64,000 nt of DNA, from the NCBI RefSeq assembly GCF_005405125.1, contig NZ_BJDL01000001.1, forward strand, positions 62,001 through 126,000. The letters are read 5' to 3'. The translations under genes were made by a program, and so were the position numbers. Source of the stretch: Lactiplantibacillus songbeiensis (GTDB lineage: Bacteria > Bacillota > Bacilli > Lactobacillales > Lactobacillaceae). Shown here piece by piece: positions 9,119-19,991 of the stretch; within the stretch, counting starts at the first letter, position 1, and every line of letters begins with the position of its first letter. A model generated the notes under the pieces. That model ran no database searches, was not told where the DNA came from, and was given only the letters and a program-made list of their open reading frames with translations.

Positions 9119-9985
9119 TTAACGATCCGCCAAATTAACGGGCCGCACTAAATAAACTTCTTTGCAGAACCCCTTTAGCGAATTATAGACCCGCTGAGCG
9201 CGTGATTGTTTACGGCACACGCCAAAGACGGTTGGCCCCGTACCGCTCATTTGCGCAGCATCGGCCCCAAACGTTAATAATTGTTGTTTAATTTGCATAA
9301 TCTCCGGGTAACGCTTCGCCGTAATCGGTTCGAGCACATTCCCCATGTTCTCAAAGACGCGCGCCAGTTCGCCAGTCTGAATGCCAGCTAGTAAGCCCTC
9401 AATATTAGGATGAGTCTTCAATTGATCATAATCAACTTGCCGCAAAATGTTCGGTGTCGACACACTGATCTTAGGTTTGGCCAACACAATCCACATCGGT
9501 GGTAGCTTAGGCAGTGGAGTGACAATCTCGCCCTTGCCCGTCACATGTGCTGTTTGGCTGTACACACAATATGGCACATCGGAATCAATCTGTAACCCTA
9601 ATCTAGCTAACGTCGCTAAGTCTAAATTCAATTCCCACAACCGATTCAGTCCACGCAAGACGGCCGCAGCATCTGAAGAGCCACCACCCAGTCCAGCGGC
9701 GACCGGAATCGTCTTTTTGATCTTAATCTTCACGCCGCTATGAATCTGGTAACGCCGCTTCAATAAGCTCACCGCTTGAAAAGCCAAGTTGCGCCGATCA
9801 TTGGGTAAAAAGCCGCTATCAGTCGCCACCTCGATCCGGTTAGCTTTAATCGTCTCAATTTGGACATAATCGGCCAAATCCACCGAGGTCATCACCATAT
9901 TCCATTCCTTGTCGCCATTGTGATGCTCGAACAATGTATCTAAGCCTAAATTGATTTTAGCTGGCGCTTTTTCCACAATCTGCAC
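9119..9985 (-). CDS. ispE: 4-diphosphocytidyl-2-C-methyl-D-erythritol kinase (IspE)
   Basis: A 288-residue GHMP kinase. KAPAKINLGLD at the N-terminus and the ATP-binding loop PVAAGLGGGSSDAAAVLRGL near residue 100 are diagnostic, and AAQMSGTGPTVFG is the third GHMP motif. IspE phosphorylates CDP-methylerythritol in the MEP isoprenoid pathway. The window also encodes HMG-CoA reductase of the mevalonate pathway, so IspE may be a relic or have another role, as in other lactobacilli with a lone ispE. GTG at 9985 is preferred because GAGGGTGAG precedes it; the ATG at 10003 has no ribosome binding site. Confidence 0.92.
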   Translation of the reverse strand: MQIVEKAPAKINLGLDTLFEHHNGDKEWNMVMTSVDLADYVQIETIKANRIEVATDSGFLPNDRRNLAFQAVSLLKRRYQIHSGVKIKIKKTIPVAAGLGGGSSDAAAVLRGLNRLWELNLDLATLARLGLQIDSDVPYCVYSQTAHVTGKGEIVTPLPKLPPMWIVLAKPKISVSTPNILRQVDYDQLKTHPNIEGLLAGIQTGELARVFENMGNVLEPITAKRYPEIMQIKQQLLTFGADAAQMSGTGPTVFGVCRKQSRAQRVYNSLKGFCKEVYLVRPVNLADR

Positions 9986-10232
9986 GCGTCTCACCCTCTT
10001 CATCGGTTAATTAGTTGACTTGCCGAAGTGACTTGATTTGAATAACTATTAGTCAGCAAACATGTATAGTAACGATTACTTTAGCTAGCTAATTCTAGTC
10101 AAACTAACCAATCTTAGCCGCTAACTGTCAGTATTCACTGCGTTTATCCTGGGCAGTCAACATTGGCCCAACCAGAATGACAACCAACCGCAAGTCTTAT
10201 TTCTTATAATTATACTAATTTAAGGGCAAAAT

Positions 10233-10256
10233 AAAAAGACCTTGCTTGGGGGTCTT
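10233..10256 (-). terminator. Terminator of veg
   Basis: On the minus strand AAGACC and GGTCTT form the stem around a CCCAAGCAA loop, followed by TTTTATTTT. It lies about 25 nt after the veg stop. Confidence 0.8.
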
Positions 10257-10282
10257 AATATTGGTGATTCGCGCAATGCGAA

Positions 10283-10537
10283 TTAGGCTTCTTCAGTTGT
10301 TTCATCTTCGAAGGCGATTTGAACGTTCTTGGTTAACACATCCGTGTAACTATAGGAGACCCGTTCAAATGAGTTTTCTTGTTGGTCTAGATCAACGACA
10401 AACACAGAACGGTACGTTTCTTTTAAGATACCATGACGTTCAGTGGTCTTCTTCCGCCCGGCTTGGGCCACGACTTTCATCCGTTGGCCGATCCGAGAGT
10501 CGAGCTTATCTTTAATAGCAGCTAGTGAAATTGGCAT
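10283..10537 (-). CDS. veg: Veg family protein
   Basis: An 84-residue protein matching the Veg family (DUF1021), with the conserved LAAIKDKLDSRIGQRMKVVAQAGRKK and ERHGILKETYRSVFVV regions. In Bacillus Veg is highly expressed and has been linked to biofilm gene control, but its biochemical role is unclear. A GAGGAGG site precedes the ATG. The gene lies between rsmA and ispE, the usual Firmicutes order, and has its own terminator. Confidence 0.93.
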   Translation of the reverse strand: MPISLAAIKDKLDSRIGQRMKVVAQAGRKKTTERHGILKETYRSVFVVDLDQQENSFERVSYSYTDVLTKNVQIAFEDETTEEA

Positions 10538-10643
10538 TCAGAAACCTCCTCGTATGTGAAACTACTATACTAGCTTTTCATGAAAAAGTCAATATTATAT
10601 CACAAGGTTTTCTGATGTGCAACTGTTTTGTCATAATTAAATG

Positions 10644-11531
10644 CTAAAGTAAATCAGCCGCATGTAAGGCATCGGTCAAGGTAATAAATTCATCAACCGT
10701 CAAGCGTTCTGCCCGGATTTTTGGATCAATACCAGCTGCGTCTAACGCTGTTTGAATCGCTGTTTTAACCTCTGGTTGTTTGCCAAATAAACTTTGCATA
10801 TTATTCCATAAATTCTTCCGCCGATGGGCAAACCCAGCTTTCACAACCTTGAAAAATTCGGCTTCGTCGAACGGCACATGCGTCCGTTCCGGTAAGGCCG
10901 TTAACTTAACAATCGCTGAATCCACATTCGGTGACGGCACAAAGACTGTCCGTGGCACAACCATCGCTAATTCGGCGGCCATCCGATATTGCACAGCAAT
11001 CGTCAATGAACCATACGCTTTAGTCCCCGGTTCCGCCGCTAAACGATCGGCGACTTCTTTTTGCATCATGACCACGATGTTATCAAAGGTCACACTACCC
11101 GCTAACACGCTCATTAAAATAGGCGTCGTAATGTAGTAAGGCAAGTTAGCCACTAGCTTCAATGGCCGATCTGGATCTAAATGTTCGGCAATCATAGCTG
11201 GCAAATCGACTTTTAAGATATCTTGATTGATGATTTCAACATTGTCATAATCGGCTAGCGTTTCATCTAAGATTGGTAATAACCGGTCATCAATTTCAAA
11301 GGCTAAAACTTGATGGGCGGCGCACGCCAAGTATTCGGTTAACGCCCCAATCCCAGGGCCGATTTCAATGACGTTATCTTCTGGACCAATGTCTGCCGTA
11401 GCGACAATGTTATGCAACACGTTTTGGTCGGTCAAGAAATTCTGACCTAAACTCTTTTTAACCCGTAATCCATAGGCATTCATGATTGCCTGAGTGCGGG
11501 CGGGGTTCGCAATATCGATTTCTTTACTCAT
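10644..11531 (-). CDS. rsmA: 16S rRNA (adenine1518-N6/adenine1519-N6) dimethyltransferase RsmA
   Basis: A 295-residue KsgA/RsmA methyltransferase. It has the substrate entry motif KKSLGQNFL, the SAM-binding IEIGPGIGALT, the acidic AFEIDDRL and the catalytic NLPYYITTPI. It dimethylates two adjacent adenines in helix 45 of 16S rRNA during 30S maturation; loss gives kasugamycin resistance. The start has an AGAGGAG site. It follows rnmV by 11 nt, an operon pairing (tatD-rnmV-rsmA) common in Firmicutes. Confidence 0.96.
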   Translation of the reverse strand: MSKEIDIANPARTQAIMNAYGLRVKKSLGQNFLTDQNVLHNIVATADIGPEDNVIEIGPGIGALTEYLACAAHQVLAFEIDDRLLPILDETLADYDNVEIINQDILKVDLPAMIAEHLDPDRPLKLVANLPYYITTPILMSVLAGSVTFDNIVVMMQKEVADRLAAEPGTKAYGSLTIAVQYRMAAELAMVVPRTVFVPSPNVDSAIVKLTALPERTHVPFDEAEFFKVVKAGFAHRRKNLWNNMQSLFGKQPEVKTAIQTALDAAGIDPKIRAERLTVDEFITLTDALHAADLL

Positions 11532-11542
11532 TAATGACTCCT

Positions 11543-12103
11543 CTATTGTTCGTCGGTTAGTTGTTCAACCGCTTGCCAAAAATCAGCCGGTTGAATTTGA
11601 AATAGTTGTAGGCGTTTGGGTAATTGTTTCCCATTAACATAGCCAATTTTTAACAGTTCGCCCAATTGTTCACGTCGTTTGCGCGCAGCTGGGCCTGCTA
11701 ATAAGCCGGCCTTAATCAAGTCCGCTCGTGAGATCAATAACGGTGCATCATCAGGCTTCTCAGTGTATAAATTAGCCAAGGCCGCTTGAATTGCAGCCGG
11801 ACTAGCATGTTCAACGCCTAGACTGCCGCCTGCTTTCGTGGGTACGCCAGCTGCCCGTGGTAAAAAGGCATGTTGTACCCCCGGCACTGCTTTGGAGATG
11901 GTCTTACGAATTCGTTCCCCAGAATAATCTGGATCAGTGAACACGATTACCCCACGACTGGCTTGTAGCCGCTTAATTTGGGCCAACGTTTTGGTATTAA
12001 TCGCGGACCCATTAGTTTCCAAGGTATCCGCATTGACGGCTAACGCGAGCCGCTTAGTGTCGTCCTTACCTTCGACGACAATCACTTCTTTAATCTTCTT
12101 CAA
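11543..12103 (-). CDS. rnmV: Ribonuclease M5
   Basis: A Toprim-domain nuclease of 186 residues with VVEGKDDT near the N-terminus and TDPDYSGERIR as the second acidic motif. It matures 5S rRNA. The frame is open to 12166, but a TTG at 12103 with a GAGGAAT site about 9 nt upstream, inside the end of tatD, gives the normal family length. The two genes then overlap by 14 nt, implying translational coupling. Confidence 0.92.
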   Translation of the reverse strand: MKKIKEVIVVEGKDDTKRLALAVNADTLETNGSAINTKTLAQIKRLQASRGVIVFTDPDYSGERIRKTISKAVPGVQHAFLPRAAGVPTKAGGSLGVEHASPAAIQAALANLYTEKPDDAPLLISRADLIKAGLLAGPAARKRREQLGELLKIGYVNGKQLPKRLQLFQIQPADFWQAVEQLTDEQ

Positions 12104-12866
12104 TCTTAAATAATTCCTCAGCATTCTGATAAGTTTGTGCCGCAATCGCTTCCGGCGTGGTATCACGCAACTTGGCTACGGCTTCGACCACGTAACGCGT
12201 AAAAGCTGGCTCATTTTGCTTGCCGCGATACGGTTCCGGCGTTAGATACGGGGCATCCGTTTCCACTAATAGGCTTTCCGCAGGTGTTTGCTTCACTGAT
12301 TCGTGAACGTCATCCGCATGCTTAAATGAGGCCACCCCACTGTATGAAATATGCATCCCCAAGTCCAAGAAACGCTTCAACCATTCTGGATCGCCATTGA
12401 AACTATGCATGACCCCACCTGTATCCCGAATATCCGCAGCCTTTAAAATCTTGTACGTATCTTCAAAAGCATCGCGATTATGCACTGAAATCGGGACCTG
12501 CATGTCTTTGGCAATTGCCACTTGGCGCGCAAAAATCTTGCGCTGCACATCTCGTGGCGATGTATCCCAATGATAGTCCAACCCAATCTCACCTAAAGCG
12601 ACAACTTCGGGCAATTGTAACTGCTCAATAAGAACTTGCTCCGTGTCCTTAGTATAATTCTTGGAATCTTCTGGATGCCAACCAACAATGGCGACTAACT
12701 CGGGATATTTTTGCGCTAACTTAATGGCATCAGCATTCAACTGAGTATTCGAACCTACGATTGCCATGCGTTCAACCGATAGCGCTTTGGCCTGTGCCAA
12801 GTATTTCGGCACGTCATTAATAAATTCTTCACTATTTAAATGGGTATGAGAATCAAAAATCCGCAT
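12090..12866 (-). CDS. tatD: TatD family deoxyribonuclease
   Basis: A 258-residue TIM-barrel metal-dependent hydrolase. The FDSHTHLN metal motif opens the protein, GEIGLDYHW provides the central glutamate, and SVHNRDA, VMHSFNG and VETDAPYLTP supply the other ligands. TatD proteins are Mg-dependent 3'-5' exonucleases. The gene heads the tatD-rnmV-rsmA set and has a GAGGGTG site before its ATG. Confidence 0.95.
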   Translation of the reverse strand: MRIFDSHTHLNSEEFINDVPKYLAQAKALSVERMAIVGSNTQLNADAIKLAQKYPELVAIVGWHPEDSKNYTKDTEQVLIEQLQLPEVVALGEIGLDYHWDTSPRDVQRKIFARQVAIAKDMQVPISVHNRDAFEDTYKILKAADIRDTGGVMHSFNGDPEWLKRFLDLGMHISYSGVASFKHADDVHESVKQTPAESLLVETDAPYLTPEPYRGKQNEPAFTRYVVEAVAKLRDTTPEAIAAQTYQNAEELFKIEED

Positions 12867-12901
12867 CTTAACACCCTCACTTTTAGTTTTTATAGTCTGT
12901 T

Positions 12902-13080
12902 ACGCTTGGTACTAGTTAAAATTGCCGCCTACCGGTTGTTTTCTAAAATGCTGGAACGCTGTGAATCATTTTGAAGCCAAAGGTCAGTCTTCAAAACTGA
13001 CCTTGGTCTAAGTCCGAGAAATTCGCTCAAGCTAAGGCCAACGACATGGCTGAGCATTTTAGAAAACAACCTTGCGGCTA
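12902..13080 (+). repeat. F1 structured repeat, copy B (long-stem subtype, forward)
   Basis: A divergent F1 subtype with a perfect 19-bp outer stem, GGTTGTTTTCTAAAATGCT against its complement. Internal hairpins are TTTTGAAG/CTTCAAAA and CTTGGTCTAAG/CTAAGGCCAACG. It shares a preceding TACGCTTGGTACTAGTT with copy I at 41802. It lies upstream of tatD in inverted orientation to copy C. The 190 nt between B and C shows no other feature. Confidence 0.85.
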
Positions 13081-13270
13081 AAGTAACTGGCTAAACATAA
13101 CGCTTCAGTCATATACCAACCGTCCGATAATTAACGATAGGCGCTCAGTAAGACCGTCCTGCAACCAAGAACTGGTCTGCAAAGCACTCGTCCTGATTGC
13201 TCCGCCTATTTAACTGTCAAATAAGTTCGTTATCATCCATCAAAGACAACTGATCACCGGCTGTCAAAGC

Positions 13271-13429
13271 TAGCGTAGGGCGGGCCGGATGATGCTCAGT
13301 GGTGTCGTTTGACTTGGTCGAGTGGTTCTTTCTCGGCCTTAGTCAAAGCCCGGCTTGCGAGACCGCTCTTCGGCTCGCAAACGTGGCCACCACGTTCCAG
13401 CATCAATCCGGACCAACCGTAGCGGCAAT
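13271..13429 (-). repeat. F1 structured repeat, copy C (reverse)
   Basis: Read on the minus strand: outer stem around CCGGATTGATGCT/AGCATCATCCGG with one bulged base, hairpin TTGCGAG/CTCGCAA and hairpin TTTGACTAAGG.../...CCAAGTCAAA. It lies just beyond the metG terminator and forms an inverted pair with copy B. Confidence 0.85.
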
Positions 13430-13483
13430 CAACACTAAATCAAAACATTCTTATTGATTTTAACACGTTTCACGTCGTAATAA

Positions 13484-13516
13484 AAAAGCTTGAGCGTTTT
13501 ACGGCCCAAGCTTTCA
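13484..13516 (-). terminator. Terminator of metG
   Basis: On the minus strand AAAGCTTGGGC pairs with GCTCAAGCTTT and is followed by TTTT, 17 nt after the metG stop. Confidence 0.85.
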
Positions 13517-13532
13517 GAAAAATCGTTTAGTT

Positions 13533-15623
<2,091 letters not shown>

Positions 15624-15696
15624 TCATTTTAGTTAGATTCTTTCTCATTGTATCATACTTCCAACTATCAGTGGTGCTAGGCCGTAATCAGACCAC

Positions 15697-15735
15697 TTAA
15701 AAAAGCAGCAAATCAGTTTAAAATTCGCTGCCAAA
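15697..15735 (-). terminator. Terminator of the GntR-citG operon
   Basis: On the minus strand GCAGCGAA pairs with TTTGCTGC, followed by TTTTTT, 10 nt after the citG stop. Confidence 0.8.
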
Positions 15736-15745
15736 ATCTCATGAT

Positions 15746-16633
15746 TTAGATCAAAGTTAAAGGTGACACTTGCAACTGATCGAAGAATATCCCTAACGCT
15801 AACAAGTCGGCAGTACCACCGGGACTAAGATGCCAATCGATCAACTGCTGATCAAGATCCCGCAACGCTTTAACTAAAGTGGTCCCCGACAAATCAGCCA
15901 CTTGCAACTCACGTGCCGCCGTCTGCACTTTAGCTAGACCCGCTTGGCCGCCACGATGTAATAAATTAACATCTTCTAGTTCGGCCATCAAGTATAACAT
16001 CAACTTCAAATAACGCTCGGTAACTGGTAAATCAGTATGCAACCGTAACCACGGTAACGCTAATTGTTGTAACGCTGGATAACCAGCTTCAGCTTCCCCA
16101 CGAATCCCAGTAACCCCATAACGCACATACAGTTCTTCACCGTATGACAAGTGGTCTTTAATGCTGACATGCTTAAAGTCAGCCGCCGTAATGCCGGCTG
16201 TCATCGTTTGAACGGCCGTAAAGACCGACTGAAAGTGTTCTGCTTGTAACGTGGCCAAAGTCTGCGTCTTCAAGCACCAGCCTAGTGCGCCTAATAAAAC
16301 AGCGTACGAAAAATTAGCGCCTTTGTGCGTATTGACTTGATGGGTCGCCAGCAACATCATGCGTTCACCTTGAGAGCCAGCGCGCCGTAAACTGGCAAAT
16401 AAATGCGCCAAGTCAGGGCTCGCTTGTCCTAATTTTAAATATAATTTCAAAAACGGTGACCAGGCTTGAATACTGGTCATAAATAAATCGTAATCCATAT
16501 CGTCATGGGCGCCGGCTGAAAACGGATCAACTAGGCCCGGCTTGGGCGCTAGTGACACTTCAGCGACGAGCGATTGTTGGGCGAAGCGGCTGATCAACGT
16601 CAGCGTATCGGTCATTGGAGTCGTTTTAATCAA
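15746..16633 (-). CDS. citG: Triphosphoribosyl-dephospho-CoA synthase CitG
   Basis: A 295-residue CitG/MdcB family protein with the signature EVSLAPKPGLVDPFSAGAH and the nucleotide-binding region THKGANFSYAVLLGALG. It makes 2'-(5''-triphosphoribosyl)-3'-dephospho-CoA, the precursor that CitX attaches to the citrate lyase acyl carrier CitD. The start is a TTG at 16633 whose GAGGGA site lies inside the end of the upstream regulator gene; the two genes overlap by 8 nt. It is separated from citCDEFX by the regulator but clearly belongs to the same pathway. Confidence 0.94.
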   Translation of the reverse strand: MIKTTPMTDTLTLISRFAQQSLVAEVSLAPKPGLVDPFSAGAHDDMDYDLFMTSIQAWSPFLKLYLKLGQASPDLAHLFASLRRAGSQGERMMLLATHQVNTHKGANFSYAVLLGALGWCLKTQTLATLQAEHFQSVFTAVQTMTAGITAADFKHVSIKDHLSYGEELYVRYGVTGIRGEAEAGYPALQQLALPWLRLHTDLPVTERYLKLMLYLMAELEDVNLLHRGGQAGLAKVQTAARELQVADLSGTTLVKALRDLDQQLIDWHLSPGGTADLLALGIFFDQLQVSPLTLI

Positions 16634-17321
16634 GGTGTCGTTCCCTCATCTCTTTAATGATAAATTGCAGTGACTGACCTAAATGCTCGCGAATAATTAA
16701 ATTGATTTGAACTTCATCGTGATTAACCATCGCTTGGTAGATCCGCCAATGTTCTTGCAGCGCTAACGCTCGTCGTTCCCGTGACATGATCGAAATGTCC
16801 CGAAAATAGACGAGGTATGCCTGTAATTTGAAAACAATCGTGACCAGATGGGGCATGTCACAGTGATTATAAATAAATTGATTAAAGTCGGTAAAGTAGC
16901 TAACGACGGTTTGGTCAGGGACTTCATCAAGCTCGGCTTCCGTTCGTTCAAGTAACTTACGTAGTTCTTCAAAGTCAGCCGTCGTCATTTGTGACATGGC
17001 TTTACGAGTCGCGAGTGAATCAAGTTCTTTGCGAATATCAAAGATTTCATAGGCATCTTTGACCGTGATACCTTTGACCATCGTGCTGACCCCCGGCGCG
17101 CTGGCAACCAAATCCTCTTCTGCCAGTCGCCGTAATGCATAGCGAATCGGGGTTCGACTAACGTTGAGTTCTTCAGCGAATTTCTTTTCATTGATCCGGG
17201 TGCCCGCCGGAATATCTCCTAAAATAATTGTCTTCCGAAATGCTTCAAAGACCAAATCTTTTAGGGGCTGGTTCTGGGATAAATCCAAATTATTAGCAAC
17301 AGCTTGCACGATAGCATCCAT
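16626..17321 (-). CDS. GntR-family transcriptional regulator of the citrate cluster (CitO-like)
   Basis: A 231-residue FadR-type GntR regulator. The N-terminal winged helix (about 14-75) contains AGTRINEKKFAEELNVSRTPIRYALRRL, and an all-helical effector domain follows. By position it corresponds to CitO, which activates citrate operons in Enterococcus when it binds citrate; this is inference. The ATG at 17321 has GGAGGGG just upstream. The longer open frame to 17429 runs into an F1 repeat and is rejected. The promoter lies about 270 nt upstream, so the transcript should carry repeat D in its leader. Confidence 0.88.
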   Translation of the reverse strand: MDAIVQAVANNLDLSQNQPLKDLVFEAFRKTIILGDIPAGTRINEKKFAEELNVSRTPIRYALRRLAEEDLVASAPGVSTMVKGITVKDAYEIFDIRKELDSLATRKAMSQMTTADFEELRKLLERTEAELDEVPDQTVVSYFTDFNQFIYNHCDMPHLVTIVFKLQAYLVYFRDISIMSRERRALALQEHWRIYQAMVNHDEVQINLIIREHLGQSLQFIIKEMRERHLD

Positions 17322-17371
17322 GCGGTCCCCTCCGTTCATCTTACGACCCGTGAGATTAGGATTCATTTTAC

Positions 17372-17524
17372 TTGCCACTCTGGTTGGTCCAGAATCGGCT
17401 GGAACGTGGTGGCCGCGTTTATGAGCCACAGGGCGGTCTCATAAGCCGGGCTTTGACTAACCCGGAAAATCACCGGCTAAGTCAAACGACACCACTGAGC
17501 CAATTCTGGCCCGCCCGACGTTAA
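17372..17524 (+). repeat. F1 structured repeat, copy D (forward, in the regulator's 5' leader)
   Basis: Outer stem CCAGAATCGGCT/AGCCAATTCTGG (one mismatch), hairpin TTATGAG/CTCATAA and hairpin TTTGACTAACCCGG/CCGGCTAAGTCAAA. It starts 51 nt from the regulator start codon, between that codon and the cre/-10 region at 17589-17616. Confidence 0.85.
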
Positions 17525-17588
17525 TCAATAATCATTTATGACTTAATGCTTATCGATACCAACTAATACTAATCTCAGTCACCCTCCA

Positions 17589-17616
17589 TTATATCAGACC
17601 ACGAAAGCGTTTCCGT
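17589..17616 (-). promoter_or_regulatory. Promoter with cre site for the GntR regulator
   Basis: A minus-strand TATAAT at 17589-17594 is preceded by CGGAAACGCTTTCG (17603-17616). This matches 11 of 14 positions of the cre consensus TGAAARCGYTTTCA. A cre overlapping the core promoter would give CcpA repression in glucose. No good -35 is visible. Confidence 0.5.
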
Positions 17617-17820
17617 TACAGTCAGCTTACATTTTAAGGGTTTACAACCTAATTTTATGACGAACCAATTCAAAATCTAACAATTGCTGGTCAGTGACAG
17701 TAAAATTTGTCATGCTTTACAATGTAATTCGCTAACGCTAACTCATCAGCTAAACAGTCAACACAATCGCACACCGACTAACTGTGCTTGTCATACCGGC
17801 TTTAATTGCTAACCGTTATT

Positions 17821-17977
17821 AGCGTAGGGCGGGCTGGATGACGCTCAGTGGTGTCGTTAGACTTAGGCTGGGTGCTTTTTCCCCAGCCTTAGACTAAGCC
17901 CGGCTTGTGAGACCGCTCTTTGGCTCACAAACGTGGCCACCACGTTCCAGCGTCAATCCAGACCAACCGAAGCGGCT
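17821..17977 (-). repeat. F1 structured repeat, copy E (reverse)
   Basis: Read on the minus strand: outer stem TGGATTGACGCT/AGCGTCATCCA with one bulge, hairpin TTGTGAG/CTCACAA, and hairpin TTAGTCTAAGGCTGG/CCAGCCTAAGTCTAA. It lies just after the oadA terminator. D and E form an inverted pair bracketing the regulator promoter. Confidence 0.85.
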
Positions 17978-18002
17978 AACTTAACCCATTTTCAAACAAC
18001 AA

Positions 18003-18040
18003 AACCCGTAACCAGTGGTGCAAGCTGGCTGCGGGTTGTT
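18003..18040 (-). terminator. Terminator-like hairpin after oadA
   Basis: On the minus strand AACCCGCAGCCAG pairs imperfectly with CTGGTTACGGGTT, followed by TTGTTGTTTG. It lies 9 nt after the oadA stop and would end the long citrate operon. Confidence 0.65.
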
Positions 18041-18048
18041 TCAGTCGG

Positions 18049-19458
18049 TTAGACTTCTGGTGCAAAACTCAAATCGATTTTTTGCACGGGGACATCGTAG
18101 AATCGGTCTTCACGCCGACCTAAGAAATCACGGCCTTGATCTGGGAATAACCCATAGATCAAGATGTCTTCCATGCTATGTGCATAGTCGCCAATCTCGG
18201 CTTTAAAGCCCGGTAATTGTGGCGCGATATCATCAGCCGGCCGCGTGGTAATCGGCTGTTCGTCGCCAATGATGGTCTTGATCATATCAGGTGCAATCGC
18301 TACTGGCGGGCGGCCGTATAAGCCACGCACGTAATCTTTGATTTCATTTGGAATCAACTTATAGCGTTCGCCACTCATCACGTTCATCAATGCTTGCGTC
18401 CCAACCATTTGTGACAATGGTGTCACTAATGGTGGATAGCCTAAGTCGCCACGCACTTTCGGCACTTCGTCCAAGACTTGTTCGTACAAGTCTTCTTGAC
18501 CCGCATCTTTCAGTTGGGCCAATAAGTTAGACAACATCCCACCCGGCACTTGGTACCGCAAGGATTTTGGTTGAACGTCCATTACTTTAGGATTTAAGCC
18601 GCCATCACGACGAAAACGGTCACGAATGGGGGCAAAGTATTCGGCAATTTCAGCGGCCAATGTTTGATCAACTGGCACATCATAACCGAGATCTTTTAAC
18701 GCCACTAACATTGATTCGGTCGCTGGTTGACTTGTCCCCCCAGCAAATGGTGAACTAGCGGTGTCAATAATATCAGCGCCGGCTTCCACGGCCTTGATAT
18801 AAGTCATATCCGCAATGCCAGAAGTCGCATGGGTATGGATTTCAATCGGAATCTCAATCGTCGCTTTTAATTCACTGACGAGGTCATAAGCCCGTTGTGG
18901 GGTTAAAATACCGGCCATATCCTTGATGCACAAGGAATCAGCTCCCATATCAGCCATTTCTTTTGCTAGCTTAACGTAGTATGGAATCGTATGAAAGTCA
19001 CTCGTGGTATACGAAATCGTCATCTGCGCATGACCACCGTATTTCTTGGTGGCCGCTAAAGCAGTACGTAGATTACGCGTATCATTTAGCGCATCGAACA
19101 TCCGAATAATATCGATTCCATTTTCGATCGACTTTTGGACAAAGGTTTCGACCACATCATCAGCATAGTTCTTGTAGCCAAGAATGTTTTGCCCACGTAA
19201 TAACATTTGGAGCTTGGTGTGTTTGACATGCTTACGAATCTCGCGTAGACGTTCCCACGGATCTTCATTCAAATACCGCAAGCAGGAATCAAAGGTGGCC
19301 CCGCCCCACACTTCAAGCGCGTGATAGCCGGCTTGATCCATCTTGTCCAAGATCGGTAACATATCACTAATCGGCATCCGGGTGGCAATCAGGCTCTGTT
19401 GACCATCCCGCAAAACAGTTTCCATCATTTCAACTTTTTGACTCAAACTTCTCGCCAC
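18049..19458 (-). CDS. oadA: Oxaloacetate decarboxylase alpha subunit (carboxyltransferase)
   Basis: A 469-residue carboxyltransferase with ETVLRDGQQSL near the N-terminus, the carbamylated-lysine region CIKDMAG and the metal-binding HTHATSG. It transfers the carboxyl group of oxaloacetate to biotin. It lacks the fused biotinyl domain seen in Klebsiella OadA; here the biotin carrier is separate at 25382. It works with OadB in the membrane, yielding pyruvate and CO2 after citrate lyase. It overlaps citX by 16 nt. The GTG at 19458 is the longest start; a TTG at 19446 has better spacing from AAGGGTGG. Confidence 0.93.
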   Translation of the reverse strand: MARSLSQKVEMMETVLRDGQQSLIATRMPISDMLPILDKMDQAGYHALEVWGGATFDSCLRYLNEDPWERLREIRKHVKHTKLQMLLRGQNILGYKNYADDVVETFVQKSIENGIDIIRMFDALNDTRNLRTALAATKKYGGHAQMTISYTTSDFHTIPYYVKLAKEMADMGADSLCIKDMAGILTPQRAYDLVSELKATIEIPIEIHTHATSGIADMTYIKAVEAGADIIDTASSPFAGGTSQPATESMLVALKDLGYDVPVDQTLAAEIAEYFAPIRDRFRRDGGLNPKVMDVQPKSLRYQVPGGMLSNLLAQLKDAGQEDLYEQVLDEVPKVRGDLGYPPLVTPLSQMVGTQALMNVMSGERYKLIPNEIKDYVRGLYGRPPVAIAPDMIKTIIGDEQPITTRPADDIAPQLPGFKAEIGDYAHSMEDILIYGLFPDQGRDFLGRREDRFYDVPVQKIDLSFAPEV

Positions 19459-19991
19459 CCTTCTGTAATTAAACCATCAACGGCTTGTTGGACTTCCAAT
19501 AACCCATGTTTTCGTGACCGGCTACAAGCCTTGGCATCGCCACCGCAAATCAGGCACGGCCGGACGGGTAAGGCGAGTCCGTGACGACTGGTTTGCGTTA
19601 AATTGCCAGCGTCCAAGGTCAACACATCCAGATCACATAATTGGGCAAAGCCAGCTTGCTGTTCAAACTGGATCAACGCCCGTTTCACTTGCGCGGCCGG
19701 CACATCCAAGACCAAGTAGAATTCAAAACCCGTTGGCCGATCAAAGCTCATCTGAACTAGGACAGCAGCGCCATATTGGTGCGTCAGACTAGTCATAATT
19801 GCTTGATACTGCTGGGTCAATTGCGGTCCCGTCTTAATCGGTCCGGGGATCCGGACTGATGACCAGACGAGCGTCGCACTTGGATGGGCTTGCAAGACGG
19901 CTAACTGCTCCGCCGCGCGCCAATCACGGGTTGCTAACATTTGTGGCAACGTGATTTCGGGACCAGTTAGATTTTGGAACGTGCTAGACAT
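19443..19991 (-). CDS. citX: Citrate lyase holo-[acyl-carrier protein] synthase CitX
   Basis: A 182-residue protein with the family signature GPEITLPQMLATRDWR and LVWSSVRIPGPIKTGP. CitX transfers the phosphoribosyl-dephospho-CoA group made by CitG onto a serine of apo-CitD. The ATG at 19991 overlaps the end of citF by 8 nt; an in-frame ATG at 20003 is also possible, and neither has a strong ribosome binding site. The cysteine-rich stretch CLICGGDAKACSRSRKHG near the C-terminus is normal for the family. Confidence 0.9.
   Translation of the reverse strand: MSSTFQNLTGPEITLPQMLATRDWRAAEQLAVLQAHPSATLVWSSVRIPGPIKTGPQLTQQYQAIMTSLTHQYGAAVLVQMSFDRPTGFEFYLVLDVPAAQVKRALIQFEQQAGFAQLCDLDVLTLDAGNLTQTSRHGLALPVRPCLICGGDAKACSRSRKHGLLEVQQAVDGLITEGWREV

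Noticed and set aside
12902-13429. Insertion-sequence remnant in the tatD-metG gap
   Set aside because: No transposase fragment or target duplication is visible; the sequence is explained by F1 copies B and C.
17321-17429. N-terminal extension of the GntR regulator to 17429
   Set aside because: The extension translates part of F1 repeat D, while the ATG at 17321 has a strong ribosome site.
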